The position numbers and the translations under genes were made by a program. A stretch of DNA of 64,000 bases from Mycobacterium sp. 1081908.1 (GTDB lineage: Bacteria > Actinomycetota > Actinomycetes > Mycobacteriales > Mycobacteriaceae). Each line of letters begins with the position of its first letter. Positions within the stretch are counted from its first letter, which is position 1. The stretch lies in the NCBI RefSeq assembly GCF_001673535.1, contig NZ_LZLY01000097.1:115840-179839 (forward strand). The letters run 5' to 3'. Positions 1-9,318 of the stretch are shown here, one piece after another. Under the pieces are notes generated by a model that saw only the letters and a program-made list of their open reading frames with translations, was not told the origin of the DNA and did no database searches.

Positions 1-552
1 CTGCCGGATCCGGTAGAAGGTCCGAAGCTCCTTGGGTCCCAGCCAGATTCCCTTGGGGGCCAGCGCCAGCGGCTGCAGCAGCGTTTGCTCGTCGGGGCCC
101 AGCTTGCGCAGGTCGATGGGGGGCACATTGATGGTGCTGCCCAGCTCGGAGCCGCCGGGCAGCTCCGGGTAGTAATCGGCATAGCCCGGCTTCCAGACGA
201 ATTCGAACCAGCTCGAGAGGTTCTCGAGAAACTCCAGCATTTGCGGCGCCGCATCGACGTACTGGCGTATCCGTGCCTCAGCGACCAGGCCGTCGGTGAT
301 CCTCAGCAGGTATTCGACGACACCCTCGGGTGAGGGCGTGTAGCCCTCGCGGCGTTGCGCGGGTGCGCCCGGCACCCAGATGCCCCCACCCGACAGGGCC
401 GTGGAACCGCCGAAATACGACGACTTTTCCACGACCAGCGCGTCGAGACCCGACGCCTGGGCCGTCAGGGCCGCGGCCATGCCGCCCCCGCCGGACCCGA
501 CGATGAGCACGTCGACGACGTGATCGAAGCCCTCCGTAGCGCCGGTGGTCAT
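1..552 (-). CDS. FAD-dependent oxidoreductase, 3-ketosteroid delta1-dehydrogenase-like (partial)
   Basis: The first 184 codons of a flavoprotein that runs off the left edge. The N-terminus has a Rossmann FAD-binding motif ([14 protein letters not shown]) followed by [20 protein letters not shown], typical of the KstD/fumarate-reductase flavoprotein family. Members oxidise or reduce C-C bonds next to carbonyls; the substrate is not readable here. The ATG at 552 overlaps the stop of mhpB by 4 bp (ATGA), so it is translationally coupled as the fourth gene of the mhpC-A-B operon. It resembles the complete flavoprotein at 4801-6432 across the divergent promoter region, in length of motif spacing and in sequence (for example the shared YxPELPGG). 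Family call firm, substrate unknown. Confidence 0.85.
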   Translation of the reverse strand, partial: MTTGATEGFDHVVDVLIVGSGGGGMAAALTAQASGLDALVVEKSSYFGGSTALSGGGIWVPGAPAQRREGYTPSPEGVVEYLLRITDGLVAEARIRQYVDAAPQMLEFLENLSSWFEFVWKPGYADYYPELPGGSELGSTINVPPIDLRKLGPDEQTLLQPLALAPKGIWLGPKELRTFYRIRQ

Positions 553-1499
553 ACTGGCACCGCCGTTCGGATGGCGAAGCCCGCGATCAATTCGGCGGCC
601 GGCTTGTAGTAACGCACCGTGGTCTCGTATCGCCCCACGGTCTCCAGCGCTGCGAAAGCCGAGACCCAGGTCCTGATTTCGTGTGCCGAGCTGCCGCCCT
701 CGTACGTGACGAACGAATTGGACCACTGATCGAGGTCGGCGAGCTTTCCGTCGTCGATGATTTCGAGGAACCGGTGGTCCCACGCGGGGTTGAGGGGTTG
801 CAGCTCGCTTTGGCCGTCGGCGAAGTTCTTGGCGGCCTCGATCACGACCGCCTGCCGCGCTTGCCGCTGATCGGGTGTCATCGGTCGGCCGTCCACGATC
901 CGCTCCAGCACGGCCGGGGGTGCGCTCGCCAGCGTCGGCACCGGCGGGCTGTGGGAGAGCCCTCCCGAACCTATCAACAAGACCCTCTTGTCCAGTTCGG
1001 CCAGATAGCCGCCGACGGCGGAACCGAGTGCCCGGCAACGGCGCAACGGTCCGAGCGGCACGCCTATCGCGTTGACGAAGATCGGTATCACCGGGCGCGC
1101 GGTGGCGTCGCCGAAGAGCTTCTCCAGCGGCTGCACGGTGCCGTGGTCGACGTCCATGGCGGCCGACACCGCGACGTCCACGCCGGCGCCAAGGACGGCT
1201 TTCGCGCACTCGGTCGCCAGGTCCTCGGGGACGTCGAGCGGGCCCGCGTGGGTGCCGTAATCGCCAACGCCGTTGGCGCGCATGCCGATGCAGAACGGCG
1301 GCATCACCTTGTAGAAGAACCCGTTGTAGTGGTCCGGTGAGAAGATCACGACGAGTTCCGGGTCGTAATCTTCGACGAAGCGCCGCGCTTGCGCGATGGC
1401 GCCTTCGATGTCGTCAAGCAGGCCCCGCGACGGCCCCGGAAGATTCAGGAGCGGGCTGTGCGACATACAGCACAGAGCCAGTGCCACTTTGAGGATCAC
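549..1499 (-). CDS. mhpB: 2,3-dihydroxyphenylpropionate 1,2-dioxygenase (MhpB-like, LigB-type extradiol)
   Basis: Extradiol ring-cleavage dioxygenase of about 316 aa (E. coli MhpB is 314). It would open catechol-type rings of 3-(2,3-dihydroxyphenyl)propionate using Fe(II). Hallmarks recognisable from Mhp[11 protein letters not shown] at the N-terminus, [20 protein letters not shown], the catalytic His in [11 protein letters not shown], and [15 protein letters not shown] with the second His. GTG 1499 gives the listed frame; GTG 1487 would align better with the E. coli N-terminus. Either start overlaps the end of mhpA by about 74-86 bp in another frame, which is unusually long. Second-step enzyme of the meta-cleavage route, between hydroxylase mhpA and hydrolase mhpC. 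Confidence 0.9.
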   Translation of the reverse strand: MILKVALALCCMSHSPLLNLPGPSRGLLDDIEGAIAQARRFVEDYDPELVVIFSPDHYNGFFYKVMPPFCIGMRANGVGDYGTHAGPLDVPEDLATECAKAVLGAGVDVAVSAAMDVDHGTVQPLEKLFGDATARPVIPIFVNAIGVPLGPLRRCRALGSAVGGYLAELDKRVLLIGSGGLSHSPPVPTLASAPPAVLERIVDGRPMTPDQRQARQAVVIEAAKNFADGQSELQPLNPAWDHRFLEIIDDGKLADLDQWSNSFVTYEGGSSAHEIRTWVSAFAALETVGRYETTVRYYKPAAELIAGFAIRTAVPV

Positions 1500-3120
1500 C
1501 CCCTCCCGGTGTGAGGGTGAGGGCGTCCAGGAGCGAGGCGCTCAGCTCGGGCGCGAGCTGGGCGATGGAGGCGCCCGCGATGCACCGATCGGGCCGCAGG
1601 AACAGCACCGACTCCTGATGGGCGTCGAACCACGCTTTCAGCCCGCCGTTGCGGTCGCCGACGATAACGACATCGGGGTCGTCGTGGCCTTCCCAGTGCA
1701 GCTGGGTCACCGGGCGCAGCGCAAAGAATCTGGCGCCCAAAACTTTCCAGCTGGCGAATGCGTCCTCGCCGAGGATCTTGCGGGGGTTGTTGTTCCAGCA
1801 CAGCACGGCGAACCAATCGCCCAGCACGTCGTCCAACAGCACGTCGCGCTGCGCGCGGGTATCGACCCGAGGCTGGATGAACAGCGTGCCCACCGGCGAG
1901 TCGGCCCGGCGCGGAGCGGAGTGCACAACGGCGCCCTGCTCGTAGCGCGGCATCGGCTTGAACCGCATTTCCAGCACATACCGCTTGAGCGAGGGAACAA
2001 TCGACGCCGACCGCACGAGGAGGTCGCGGGCGGTGGCGATCCTGCGGTCGGTCGGCGAGATCACCCGGCCCACCATGGTGGAGAGGTCGATCATCGCCCG
2101 CGCATGCTTGCGGCGCTCGATGTCGTAGGTGTCCAGCAACGCGTCGTCCGCCAGGCCGCGCACCACCGCGGCGAGCTTCCAGCCCAAATTGAACGCGTCG
2201 CGAATCCCGCTGTTGTAGCCCTGTCCCTGCCACACCGGCATCAGGTGCGCTGCGTCGCCGGCCAGCAACAGCCGGCCCGAGCGGAACGCACCGGCGATCC
2301 GTGAGTGATGGGTGTAGACGCGGCGCCGGATCACGTCGACCCGGTCGGGGTGCGGCACCATCCGCGCCAGCATCCGCGTCAGAAACGCCGGATCCTCGGC
2401 CTGCTCGTCGGTCTCGTCGGCGTGAATCATGAACTCGAACCGACGGATTCCGTGGGCGATCGAGATCGAGGCGTAGGGGCGCTCCGGGTCGGCGCCGACC
2501 TCGCTGTTCGGGTGGCCCAGGGGATCGTTGGCGACGTCGACCACCAGCCACCGCGTCGGCGACGTCGTCCCGTCGAAGGACACCCCCATCATCCGGCGGG
2601 TCGTGCTGCGCCCGCCGTCGCACCCGACGACGTATCGTGCGCGCACCCGTGCGGGATTGTCGTCGCCGCCACACTCGACCGTCACCGCTTCGTCGGTCTG
2701 CGCGCACGAGGTCATGGGCCGGTTCCACCACACCTCGACATGCTCGAATCTGTCCAGGCCGCGCAACAATTCGGCATCGACGAGCGGCTGGACGAACCCA
2801 TTGCGCTTCGGCCAGCCGAAACGCGCGTCGGGCGGCGCCATTTCGGCGAGCACGCGACGCTTGGCGTCGACGAAACGCAGGATTTGATTGGGCACGGTGT
2901 GGGGCAGAATCCGGTCGACCAGCCCGATCGACTGGAAGGTGCGCAACCCCTCGTCGTCCAGGCCGACCCCGCGGGGGTAGTCGATGAGGCTGTCGCGCTC
3001 GTCGACGACCAGCGTCCGAACACCGCGCAGCCCAAGGATATTGGCCAAGGTCAACCCGACCGGGCCCGCGCCGACGACTGCAACGTCGAAATCCACGTGC
3101 TGCCCGTCGCCGCCCATCAC
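1414..3120 (-). CDS. mhpA: 3-(3-hydroxyphenyl)propionate hydroxylase (MhpA-like FAD monooxygenase)
   Basis: Class A flavin monooxygenase of 568 aa (E. coli MhpA is 554). It hydroxylates a phenolic propionate with NAD(P)H and O2 to give the catechol for MhpB. Visible signatures: GXGXXG FAD motif [13 protein letters not shown] near residue 15, the middle DG motif [13 protein letters not shown], and the second FAD motif [18 protein letters not shown] with the following [13 protein letters not shown] helix. The start ATGATG at 3120 overlaps the mhpC stop by 4 bp. The C-terminal tail extends past the family norm and overlaps the start of mhpB. Related aromatic hydroxylases (for example on resorcinol-type substrates) cannot be excluded, but context with MhpB and MhpC supports the call. 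Confidence 0.88.
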   Translation of the reverse strand: MMGGDGQHVDFDVAVVGAGPVGLTLANILGLRGVRTLVVDERDSLIDYPRGVGLDDEGLRTFQSIGLVDRILPHTVPNQILRFVDAKRRVLAEMAPPDARFGWPKRNGFVQPLVDAELLRGLDRFEHVEVWWNRPMTSCAQTDEAVTVECGGDDNPARVRARYVVGCDGGRSTTRRMMGVSFDGTTSPTRWLVVDVANDPLGHPNSEVGADPERPYASISIAHGIRRFEFMIHADETDEQAEDPAFLTRMLARMVPHPDRVDVIRRRVYTHHSRIAGAFRSGRLLLAGDAAHLMPVWQGQGYNSGIRDAFNLGWKLAAVVRGLADDALLDTYDIERRKHARAMIDLSTMVGRVISPTDRRIATARDLLVRSASIVPSLKRYVLEMRFKPMPRYEQGAVVHSAPRRADSPVGTLFIQPRVDTRAQRDVLLDDVLGDWFAVLCWNNNPRKILGEDAFASWKVLGARFFALRPVTQLHWEGHDDPDVVIVGDRNGGLKAWFDAHQESVLFLRPDRCIAGASIAQLAPELSASLLDALTLTPGGGDPQSGTGSVLYVAQPAPESSGAVAGPA

Positions 3121-3992
3121 CGGTCCAGCAGGAAGTCGAGATGTAGGCGGTTGAAGGTCTTGGCGTCCTCGTACTGCGGCCAGTGACCGCAGCCGGGCAT
3201 CAGCTCGAAGCGCGCGTTGGGAATCATCGACGCGATGCGGCGGCCCTCGGTCACGTCGGCGGTCGGGTCGTCACTGGTCCACAGCACCAGCGTGGGCGCG
3301 GTGATCGAACCGTATTCGTCCGGGGAGACGATGTTGCGGGCGCGGATCTCGGGATCCTGCAGGGCCATGATGTCGCGCATGGCGTCGACGAATCCCGCTT
3401 GGCGATATACCCGTTGGCGGCTGGCGACCAGGTCGTCGTAATCCTTGGACTTGTCGGCCATCAGCCATTTGATCCGCGCTTGGACCGTCTCCCAGGTCGG
3501 GTCCTCGGCGGCGGCCATGGACAGCGTGATGATCCGCTGCATCACCTCCGGGTCGGCCTGGGAGCCGCCGGCGGTGTTGAGGACCAACCGGTCCACCGCG
3601 TCGGGATGGTCGATGGCGGCGCGCGCCGCCACCCAGCCCCCGAGCGATTCACCGCTGATGCTGGCCCGGTCGACCCCGATGGCGCGCAGCACCTGCAGCA
3701 GGTGGTCGACGTAGTGGCCGACCTCCAGCGGGTGGCCCGGTTTGTCGGTGTAGCCGTGGCCCAGCATGTCGATGGACCAGGTCCAGAAGTGCTCGGCGTG
3801 CGCCGCCAGGTTCCGGACGTAGGCCTCCGCGTGGCCCCCGGATCCGTGCAGGAACATCAGCACCGGCTTGCCGGAATCGCCGGCGCGCAGGTAGCGGGTG
3901 CGGACTCCGCCGGCATGGAGGTAACCCTGCGAAAACGCGACACCCTGGAGATCGCTCCATATGCTCTCGAATTCCGCCACGGTCCCTCTCAC
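3117..3992 (-). CDS. mhpC: Alpha/beta hydrolase, meta-cleavage product hydrolase (MhpC-like)
   Basis: A 291-aa alpha/beta hydrolase that would hydrolyse the C-C bond of the ring-fission product made by MhpB. It has the oxyanion segment [13 protein letters not shown], nucleophile elbow [13 protein letters not shown], catalytic Asp around [11 protein letters not shown] and His in [11 protein letters not shown]. It is the promoter-proximal gene of the minus-strand operon, overlapping mhpA by 4 bp. GTG at 3992 is used; an internal GTG at 3983 sits closer to a purine-rich stretch and is an alternative. Downstream hydratase and aldolase genes (mhpD, mhpE) are not in the window and may lie beyond the left edge. 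Confidence 0.86.
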   Translation of the reverse strand: MRGTVAEFESIWSDLQGVAFSQGYLHAGGVRTRYLRAGDSGKPVLMFLHGSGGHAEAYVRNLAAHAEHFWTWSIDMLGHGYTDKPGHPLEVGHYVDHLLQVLRAIGVDRASISGESLGGWVAARAAIDHPDAVDRLVLNTAGGSQADPEVMQRIITLSMAAAEDPTWETVQARIKWLMADKSKDYDDLVASRQRVYRQAGFVDAMRDIMALQDPEIRARNIVSPDEYGSITAPTLVLWTSDDPTADVTEGRRIASMIPNARFELMPGCGHWPQYEDAKTFNRLHLDFLLDR

Positions 3993-4037
3993 GCCTGCTG
4001 GTAGTCGGAAATATTGTTCTCGTCTTCGACCTACTAT

Positions 4038-4065
4038 GTGTGCTAATATCGCACACTAATGTGCG
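4038..4065. promoter_or_regulatory. Overlapping inverted repeats between mhpC and the IclR gene (candidate IclR operator)
   Basis: Three alternating half-sites form two overlapping perfect palindromes: GTGTGC-N7-GCACAC at 4038-4056 and CGCACA-N4-TGTGCG at 4050-4065. They lie in the 116-bp divergent region, about 45-70 bp from each start codon, in locally AT-rich sequence. Position and symmetry fit an operator for the adjacent IclR-type regulator controlling both directions. This is inference from symmetry and location. Confidence 0.6.
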
Positions 4066-4108
4066 TTATCTATAGAGCTTCGCTCTCGGATGGGGGTCTG
4101 TCAAGGTC

Positions 4109-4774
4109 ATGACGGGCTCCCAGACGCTGGCCAGGGGGCTCACGGCGCTGCACCTGGTGGCCGATTCCTCGAACGGGCTGACCGTGCAGCAACTGGCCGA
4201 CCAGCTCGGGGTGCATCGCACCATCGCCTATCGACTGCTTTCCACGCTCACCGAATTTCGGTTGGTGGCCAAGGGAGAGGACGGGCGCTACCGCCCGGCG
4301 GCGGGCCTGGCCGTGCTCGGCGCCTCGTTCGACCGCAACGTGCGCCAGGTCAGCCTGCCGATCCTGCGCGCGCTGGCCGACGATCTGAGCACCACTGTGT
4401 CACTGCTCATCGCCGAGGGCGACCAGCAGGTGGCGATCGCCGTGATCGTGCCCAGTCATGTCGCCTACCAACTGTCCTTTCACGAGGGCAGCCGATACCC
4501 GCTGGACCGCGGCGCGGCGGGAATCGCCTTGCTCGCGAACATGCCACCGCGCCCGGGCGAGCGAGAGCTGGTGACCAAGACTCGCGAGTGTGGTTGGGTG
4601 ATCACGTACGGCGAGATCGAACCGAACACCTACGGTTTGGCGGTCCCGGTCAACCGCCCGGCGCCGTCCCCGCCGACCTGCATCAACCTCATCTCGCACC
4701 GGGAGGACGTCGTCATGCGCGGCAAGGACGCGGTCATCACCGCCGCGAAGCAGTTGGCGGAGCTGTTGAGCTAG
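4109..4774 (+). CDS. IclR-family transcriptional regulator
   Basis: A 221-aa IclR protein. The N-terminal winged helix-turn-helix covers about residues 5-65 (ARGLTALHLVADSSNGLTVQ, then VHRTIAYRLLSTLTEFRLV). An effector domain follows, containing PSHVAYQLSFHEGSRYPLDR and a C-terminal NLISHRE segment. IclR proteins commonly sense small aromatic or organic acids. It is divergent from mhpC-A-B and precedes the flavoprotein at 4801 by 26 bp in the same direction, so it is the obvious candidate regulator of the local ring-cleavage genes. Only a weak AAGG lies before the ATG at 4109. Confidence 0.88.
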   Translation: MTGSQTLARGLTALHLVADSSNGLTVQQLADQLGVHRTIAYRLLSTLTEFRLVAKGEDGRYRPAAGLAVLGASFDRNVRQVSLPILRALADDLSTTVSLLIAEGDQQVAIAVIVPSHVAYQLSFHEGSRYPLDRGAAGIALLANMPPRPGERELVTKTRECGWVITYGEIEPNTYGLAVPVNRPAPSPPTCINLISHREDVVMRGKDAVITAAKQLAELLS

Positions 4775-4800
4775 CCACTGAGCTGAAGGGATAGCAATCC

Positions 4801-6432
4801 ATGTCATGGGACCGTGAAGTCGATGTCGCCGTGCTCGGCAGCGGAGGCGCCGGACTCACCGCCGCGCTGACGGCGGCGGTGGCCGGCGCGTCCGTCGAGG
4901 TCTTCGAGAAGGCCGCCACGGTTGGCGGCACCACCGCCGTGTCCGGCGGCGTCGTGTGGATTCCCGCCCATAACCGTTCTCCCGATGGGGAATTGACGGT
5001 GGCGGACGCGTTGCGGTACCTACGAGCCCAGTCTCTTGGCGCGATGGACGACGCCCTGGTCGAGACGTTCGTGCGGACCGGACCGCGCATGCTCGACTTC
5101 GTCGAGGCGAACAGCGAGCTGCGTTTCGAGATTGCCGCCGGCTTTCCCGACTACCGGCCCGAGCTGCCCGGAGGGCAGCCCGGCGGCGGCCGATCGCACA
5201 AAGCGGCTCCCTTCGACCTGAATCGGTTGGGCGAGTGGGGCACCCGGATCACGGCGTTTCCGATCGATTTTTCCAACGTGGGTTTTGACGCCGAGACCCT
5301 GGCCCGCTTGCACGCGGCCCGGCTGGACGCGGCCACGGGCGAAGAACCCGGCAACCTGTGCGTCGCCGGTGCCGCACTGATCGCGGGCCTTCTCCGCGGC
5401 TTGCTCGACACCGGCGCCACGATCCACGTCAACGCCCGCGCCGAGCGGCTCATCGCCGATGCCGGCGAGATCATCGGAGTCCAGGTGGCCCTGCCGGGAC
5501 AGACCATCCGGGTGCGCGCGCGCCGCGGAGTCATCCTGGGAACGGGCGGCTTCGAATGGGATCCGGTTCTCACACAAGCGTTTCTGCGCGGTCCCATGCA
5601 CGGCGCGGTCTCACCGCCATACAACACCGGGGACGGGCTGCGGATGGCGATGTCGCAGGGCGCGGATCTGGCCAACATGGGCGAAGCCTGGTGGGTTCCG
5701 ATCGTGCAGATCCCGGGCGACACCATCGAAGGAAAGCCGCGAAGCCGCAGCGTCCGCCTGGAGCGCACCCGTCCGAGGAGCATCATCGTCAACTCGGCCG
5801 GGCGTCGGTTCGTCAACGAAGCATCCGACTACAACTCGATGGCCGGCGCGTTCCAGTACCTCGACCCCCGCGGCGGATACGTCAACGATCGCGGGTGGAT
5901 GGTGTTCGACTCGGTCCACCTACAGCGGTACGGCTTCCTGGGCATCGCGCCTGGAGAGGCGGTTCCGGACTGGTTCTGCGAATCGGCGGATCTGGCCGAG
6001 CTGGCCGCCAAGACCTGCATCGACGCCGACGGACTCGCCCACACCATCGAGAACTGGAACCGGAATGTGGCCGCCGGCGCCGATCCCGACTTCGGGCGCG
6101 GCTCCAGCGCGTACGACGGCTATTGGGGCGACGACAGCGCCACCACCCTCGCCGGCAAGACCCTCGGCCCGATCGACACCGCGCCGTACTACGCCGTGCC
6201 GGTGTCCATCGGCGCCATGGGGACCAAGGGCGGCCCGCGCACCGACGCCGACGCCCGCGTCCTGCACGTCGGCGGCGACCCGATACCGGGACTGTTCGCC
6301 GCGGGCAACGCCATGGGCGGCGTGACCGGTCGGGCCTACGGCGGCGCCGGTGGAACCATCGGCCCGGCAATGGTTTTCGGTTATCGCGCGGGCCATGCGG
6401 CCGCCACCGGGAAATCCGTCGATCTTCAGTAG
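4801..6432 (+). CDS. FAD-dependent oxidoreductase, 3-ketosteroid delta1-dehydrogenase-like
   Basis: A complete 543-aa flavoprotein of the KstD/fumarate-reductase family. It shows FAD-binding AVLGSGGAGLTAALTA near residue 10, FEKAATVGGTTAVSGGVVWI, RGVILGTGGFEWDP, and a C-terminal flavin-contact segment GNAMGGVTGRAYGGAGGTI close to the KstD YxGxGAT signature. Likely a dehydrogenase acting beside a carbonyl; the substrate could be an alicyclic or aromatic-derived ketone rather than a steroid. A good SD (GAAGGGA) precedes ATG 4801, 26 bp after the IclR gene, so the two are probably cotranscribed. A similar flavoprotein ends the opposite operon at 1-552. Confidence 0.87.
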   Translation: MSWDREVDVAVLGSGGAGLTAALTAAVAGASVEVFEKAATVGGTTAVSGGVVWIPAHNRSPDGELTVADALRYLRAQSLGAMDDALVETFVRTGPRMLDFVEANSELRFEIAAGFPDYRPELPGGQPGGGRSHKAAPFDLNRLGEWGTRITAFPIDFSNVGFDAETLARLHAARLDAATGEEPGNLCVAGAALIAGLLRGLLDTGATIHVNARAERLIADAGEIIGVQVALPGQTIRVRARRGVILGTGGFEWDPVLTQAFLRGPMHGAVSPPYNTGDGLRMAMSQGADLANMGEAWWVPIVQIPGDTIEGKPRSRSVRLERTRPRSIIVNSAGRRFVNEASDYNSMAGAFQYLDPRGGYVNDRGWMVFDSVHLQRYGFLGIAPGEAVPDWFCESADLAELAAKTCIDADGLAHTIENWNRNVAAGADPDFGRGSSAYDGYWGDDSATTLAGKTLGPIDTAPYYAVPVSIGAMGTKGGPRTDADARVLHVGGDPIPGLFAAGNAMGGVTGRAYGGAGGTIGPAMVFGYRAGHAAATGKSVDLQ

Positions 6433-6440
6433 CGGGTCCG

Positions 6441-7640
6441 CTACCGGAGCGGAAGCTGCACGCGTACATGGGTGCCCTCGGGTGAGTCGAGGAAGACGAA
6501 CGACCCGCCCGCGGCCTCCACGCGGGCCCGATGCGACGCCAAACCGATGTGCCCCTGGGCCAGGCGGCGCGCCACCGCCTCGTTGCTGAGCCCCACCCCA
6601 TCATCCTCCACCTGCAGAACGCATGTGCCGTCGGTGATTCGGATGGTGACCGACGCGTTGCTCGCCCGCGAGTGTTGCACCACATTGGAAAGCAATTCGC
6701 GCACCGCGCCGAACACCATCGGGTCGATGTCGTTGCGGATCGGATAGTCGATGTCGGTGGAAACGTCGATACCGGAACGCTGAGCGGTATCGGAGGCCAA
6801 CTGTTGCACCGCCGCGGCCAAGCCGACCTGTTCGAGAACGGCGGGATGCAGTTGGTAGGTGGCCTGCCGCAGTCGCTGCGAGGCATCCTGCAGGCCGGTA
6901 AGCGCGCGCCCGACGCGCGCGTCGCCGGGGAAGGCCGCATCCAGTTCGACGATCTCCTGGCGCACGGCCAGGATGTCTTGCAGCGGCCCGTCGTGAATGG
7001 ACCCCGCGATCCGGCGGTGCAACAGGTCCGAGGCGGTCATCGTTTGGGCCAGCAGCTCCTCGCGCAACGCGCTCAAACCCGCCACCGAGCGCGTGTGCCG
7101 CTCTTCGATGCGCACCACCACGAACGCTGTGGCACAGAGCAGTCCATACAGCACGAACCGGAAAGCCGCCTGAGCCCACCCGATGTCGTGCACCATCTCC
7201 GGGTCTTCGAGCACCGCGAGGCCGAACCCACCCATGGAGAAGGCGAGCACCACCCCAGCGCGGCGCGACGACACGTCGAGCCCCACCAGGATCGGCAGCA
7301 TGGTCATGATCAGCAGCGGATAGATCCCGTTGGTGGACAGCACCTGGAAGACGGTCAACGTCACGACGTCGATGACCGTGAATACGAACGGCTCAAACCG
7401 GCCTATCCCGACCCCGCGGCGGAAGGGGGCAAATGCCAACACCAGAGCGCATAGCGCGGCGGCCGCATACAGGAAGATCAGCACCGTTTGCTGGGCCCAT
7501 TCGAACCGGTACGTGCCGATGAGCATGGCGAACACCATGAGCCCCACCACACCGATCCGAAGCACCGATGCGAACCGATACGACCGCAACTGGTGGGCCC
7601 TGCGCACCCGTTCCAATTCGACGTCACGAGTCACCGCCAC
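6441..7640 (-). CDS. Sensor histidine kinase, NarL/DesK type (HisKA_3)
   Basis: About 399 aa. The N-terminal half is hydrophobic, with roughly five or six membrane segments (between about residues 25 and 178) and short loops. A dimerisation/phosphoacceptor domain follows with RRIAGSIHDGPLQD (phospho-His near residue 216), then a HATPase domain with N-box RELLSNVVQHS and G-box EDDGVGLS, ending GTHVRVQLPLR. There is no recognisable extracytoplasmic sensor domain, so the signal is probably membrane-associated. Transcribed away from its response regulator, whose start is 68 bp off. GTG 7640 chosen over TTG 7643. Confidence 0.9.
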   Translation of the reverse strand: MAVTRDVELERVRRAHQLRSYRFASVLRIGVVGLMVFAMLIGTYRFEWAQQTVLIFLYAAAALCALVLAFAPFRRGVGIGRFEPFVFTVIDVVTLTVFQVLSTNGIYPLLIMTMLPILVGLDVSSRRAGVVLAFSMGGFGLAVLEDPEMVHDIGWAQAAFRFVLYGLLCATAFVVVRIEERHTRSVAGLSALREELLAQTMTASDLLHRRIAGSIHDGPLQDILAVRQEIVELDAAFPGDARVGRALTGLQDASQRLRQATYQLHPAVLEQVGLAAAVQQLASDTAQRSGIDVSTDIDYPIRNDIDPMVFGAVRELLSNVVQHSRASNASVTIRITDGTCVLQVEDDGVGLSNEAVARRLAQGHIGLASHRARVEAAGGSFVFLDSPEGTHVRVQLPLR

Positions 7641-7708
7641 CAAAACACCGTACGACCGGCGACTTATTGCGAGCGAATCGTTCGCGCGAACGGTTTAAAC
7701 TCGTCGCC

Positions 7709-8362
7709 ATGGTCGGCGCTGCGACGGCCGGGAAAGTGCGTGTGGTTGTGGGCGATGACCACCCGCTCTTTCGTGAGGGTGTGGTGCGTGCGCTGTCGTC
7801 GAGCGGTTCGGTAAACGTGGTGGGCGAGGCGGACGACGGCGCAACAGCGCTGGAATTGATCAAGGCGCACCTTCCCGACGTCGCGTTACTGGACTACAAG
7901 ATGCCCGGCATGGATGGCGCGCAGGTGGCAGCGGCAGTCCGAAGCAACGACTTGCCGACCCGCGTATTGCTGATTTCCGCCCACGATGAGCCGGCGATCG
8001 TGTACCAGGCGCTGCAGCAGGGCGCCTCCGGATTCGTGCTGAAGGACTCCACCCGCACCGAAATCGTCAGAGCCGTGCTCGATTGCGCCAAGGGTCGCGA
8101 TGTGGTGGCACCCTCGCTCGTCGGCGGCCTGGCCGGCGAGATCCGCCAGCGCGCGACCTCAATAGGCCCGGTTCTCAGCGCGCGTGAACGCGAGGTGCTT
8201 AGTCGGATCGCTCGTGGCCAAAGCATCCCGGCGATCGCGGGCGAGTTGTACGTGGCGCCGTCGACGGTCAAGACCCACGTGCAGCGTCTCTACGAGAAGC
8301 TCGGGGTCAACGACCGAGCCGCGGCCGTCGCCGAGGCGATGCGGCAGGGGCTGCTCGACTAG
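7709..8362 (+). CDS. LuxR/NarL-type response regulator
   Basis: A 217-aa two-domain regulator. The receiver domain has the acidic pair GDDHPLFREG, phospho-acceptor Asp near residue 62 in LLDYKMPGMDG, and the conserved Lys in FVLKDSTRTE. The C-terminal GerE/LuxR helix-turn-helix is LSAREREVLSRIARGQSIP... with VAPSTVKTHVQRLYEKLGV. ATG 7709 is preferred because an upstream in-frame start at 7568 would run into the divergent kinase gene. Pairs with that kinase. The peptidase gene follows after 2 bp, so at least that gene is likely cotranscribed. Confidence 0.93.
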   Translation: MVGAATAGKVRVVVGDDHPLFREGVVRALSSSGSVNVVGEADDGATALELIKAHLPDVALLDYKMPGMDGAQVAAAVRSNDLPTRVLLISAHDEPAIVYQALQQGASGFVLKDSTRTEIVRAVLDCAKGRDVVAPSLVGGLAGEIRQRATSIGPVLSAREREVLSRIARGQSIPAIAGELYVAPSTVKTHVQRLYEKLGVNDRAAAVAEAMRQGLLD

Positions 8363-8364
8363 CC

Positions 8365-9318
8365 ATGTCACTCCTGTGGGACCAGCACACCTGCCTGCCG
8401 CTGCAGACCGACGCGGAAGTCGGCCCGCTCACGCGGTACCGGCGCGGCGGCGGCGCGTTCCTGTCGGTCAACGCCGGGTATGCGCCGCACACCTTCGACG
8501 ACTCGGTGGCGCTGCTGCGGCACTACAGCGCCGCGGTCGAAGCCCACCCGGAACTGGAGCTGGCGTCCAATCTCGCTGAGGTCGAGGCGATTAGCCGTGC
8601 GGGTCGGATCGCGGTCGCCTTCGACCTGGAAGACTCCGCTCCCCTCGACGGTGACCTCGACAACCTGGCGACATTGATGAATCTCGGCGTGCGCACGCTG
8701 CTGCCCACCTACAACCAGGCCAACCGGGCCGGCAGCGGCTGCCTGGACGCCGCGGACGGCGGGCTCACCGCGTGGGGGCGTTCCCTCGTCACCGAGATGA
8801 ACGTTGTCGGCGTCGTGCCGGACGGATCCCATTGCAGCGCCCGCACCGGGCTGGACATGTGCGAGGTCTCAAGCGGCCCAGTCATTTACAGCCACTCCTG
8901 CATGCGCGCGGTTTGGGATCACCCGCGCAACATCACCGATGACCAGGCCCGTGCCTGCGCGGCCAGCGGCGGCGTCATCGGAATCACCGGCGTCGGCATT
9001 TTCCTCGGGCCCAACACCCCTACTCTCGAGGCGATGACCCGACACCTCGAGTACGCCGTCGAGCTCGTCGGCGTCGACCACGTCGGCGTCAGTACCGACT
9101 TCTCGTTCGATTTCGCCGATTTCGTCGACGAGGTGGTGCGCAATCCGCACCTGTTCGACGACAGCTACACCCGCTGGGGACCGATCCGGTGGATGCCGCC
9201 CGAAACCTTCCTCGAGCTCGACGACCACCTGCGTGGGCGCGGGTGGAGCATTCCCGATGTCGACGCGGTCCTTGGCGGAAACTTCTATCGTGTTGCCCAG
9301 CAGGTTTGGAAGGCTTAA
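8365..9318 (+). CDS. Peptidase M19 (renal dipeptidase)-like metal hydrolase with altered HxD motif
   Basis: A 317-aa TIM-barrel protein of the M19 membrane-dipeptidase family. Family segments seen: VVPDGSHCSARTGLDMCE and YSHSCMRAVWDHPRNITDDQ (metal-ligand His residues), GVIGITGVGIFLG, and VGVDHVGVSTDFSFDF. The N-terminal metal motif, normally HxD (HNDLP), reads WDQHTCLPL, so the Asp ligand is a Cys. Members cleave dipeptides or related amides. The ligand change may mean altered metal use or substrate. ATG follows the response-regulator stop by 2 bp. Confidence 0.82.
   Translation: MSLLWDQHTCLPLQTDAEVGPLTRYRRGGGAFLSVNAGYAPHTFDDSVALLRHYSAAVEAHPELELASNLAEVEAISRAGRIAVAFDLEDSAPLDGDLDNLATLMNLGVRTLLPTYNQANRAGSGCLDAADGGLTAWGRSLVTEMNVVGVVPDGSHCSARTGLDMCEVSSGPVIYSHSCMRAVWDHPRNITDDQARACAASGGVIGITGVGIFLGPNTPTLEAMTRHLEYAVELVGVDHVGVSTDFSFDFADFVDEVVRNPHLFDDSYTRWGPIRWMPPETFLELDDHLRGRGWSIPDVDAVLGGNFYRVAQQVWKA

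Noticed and set aside
7568..7708. Longer start for the response regulator at 7568
   Set aside because: The extension would lie inside the divergent kinase gene and has no receiver-domain similarity; ATG 7709 starts the domain.
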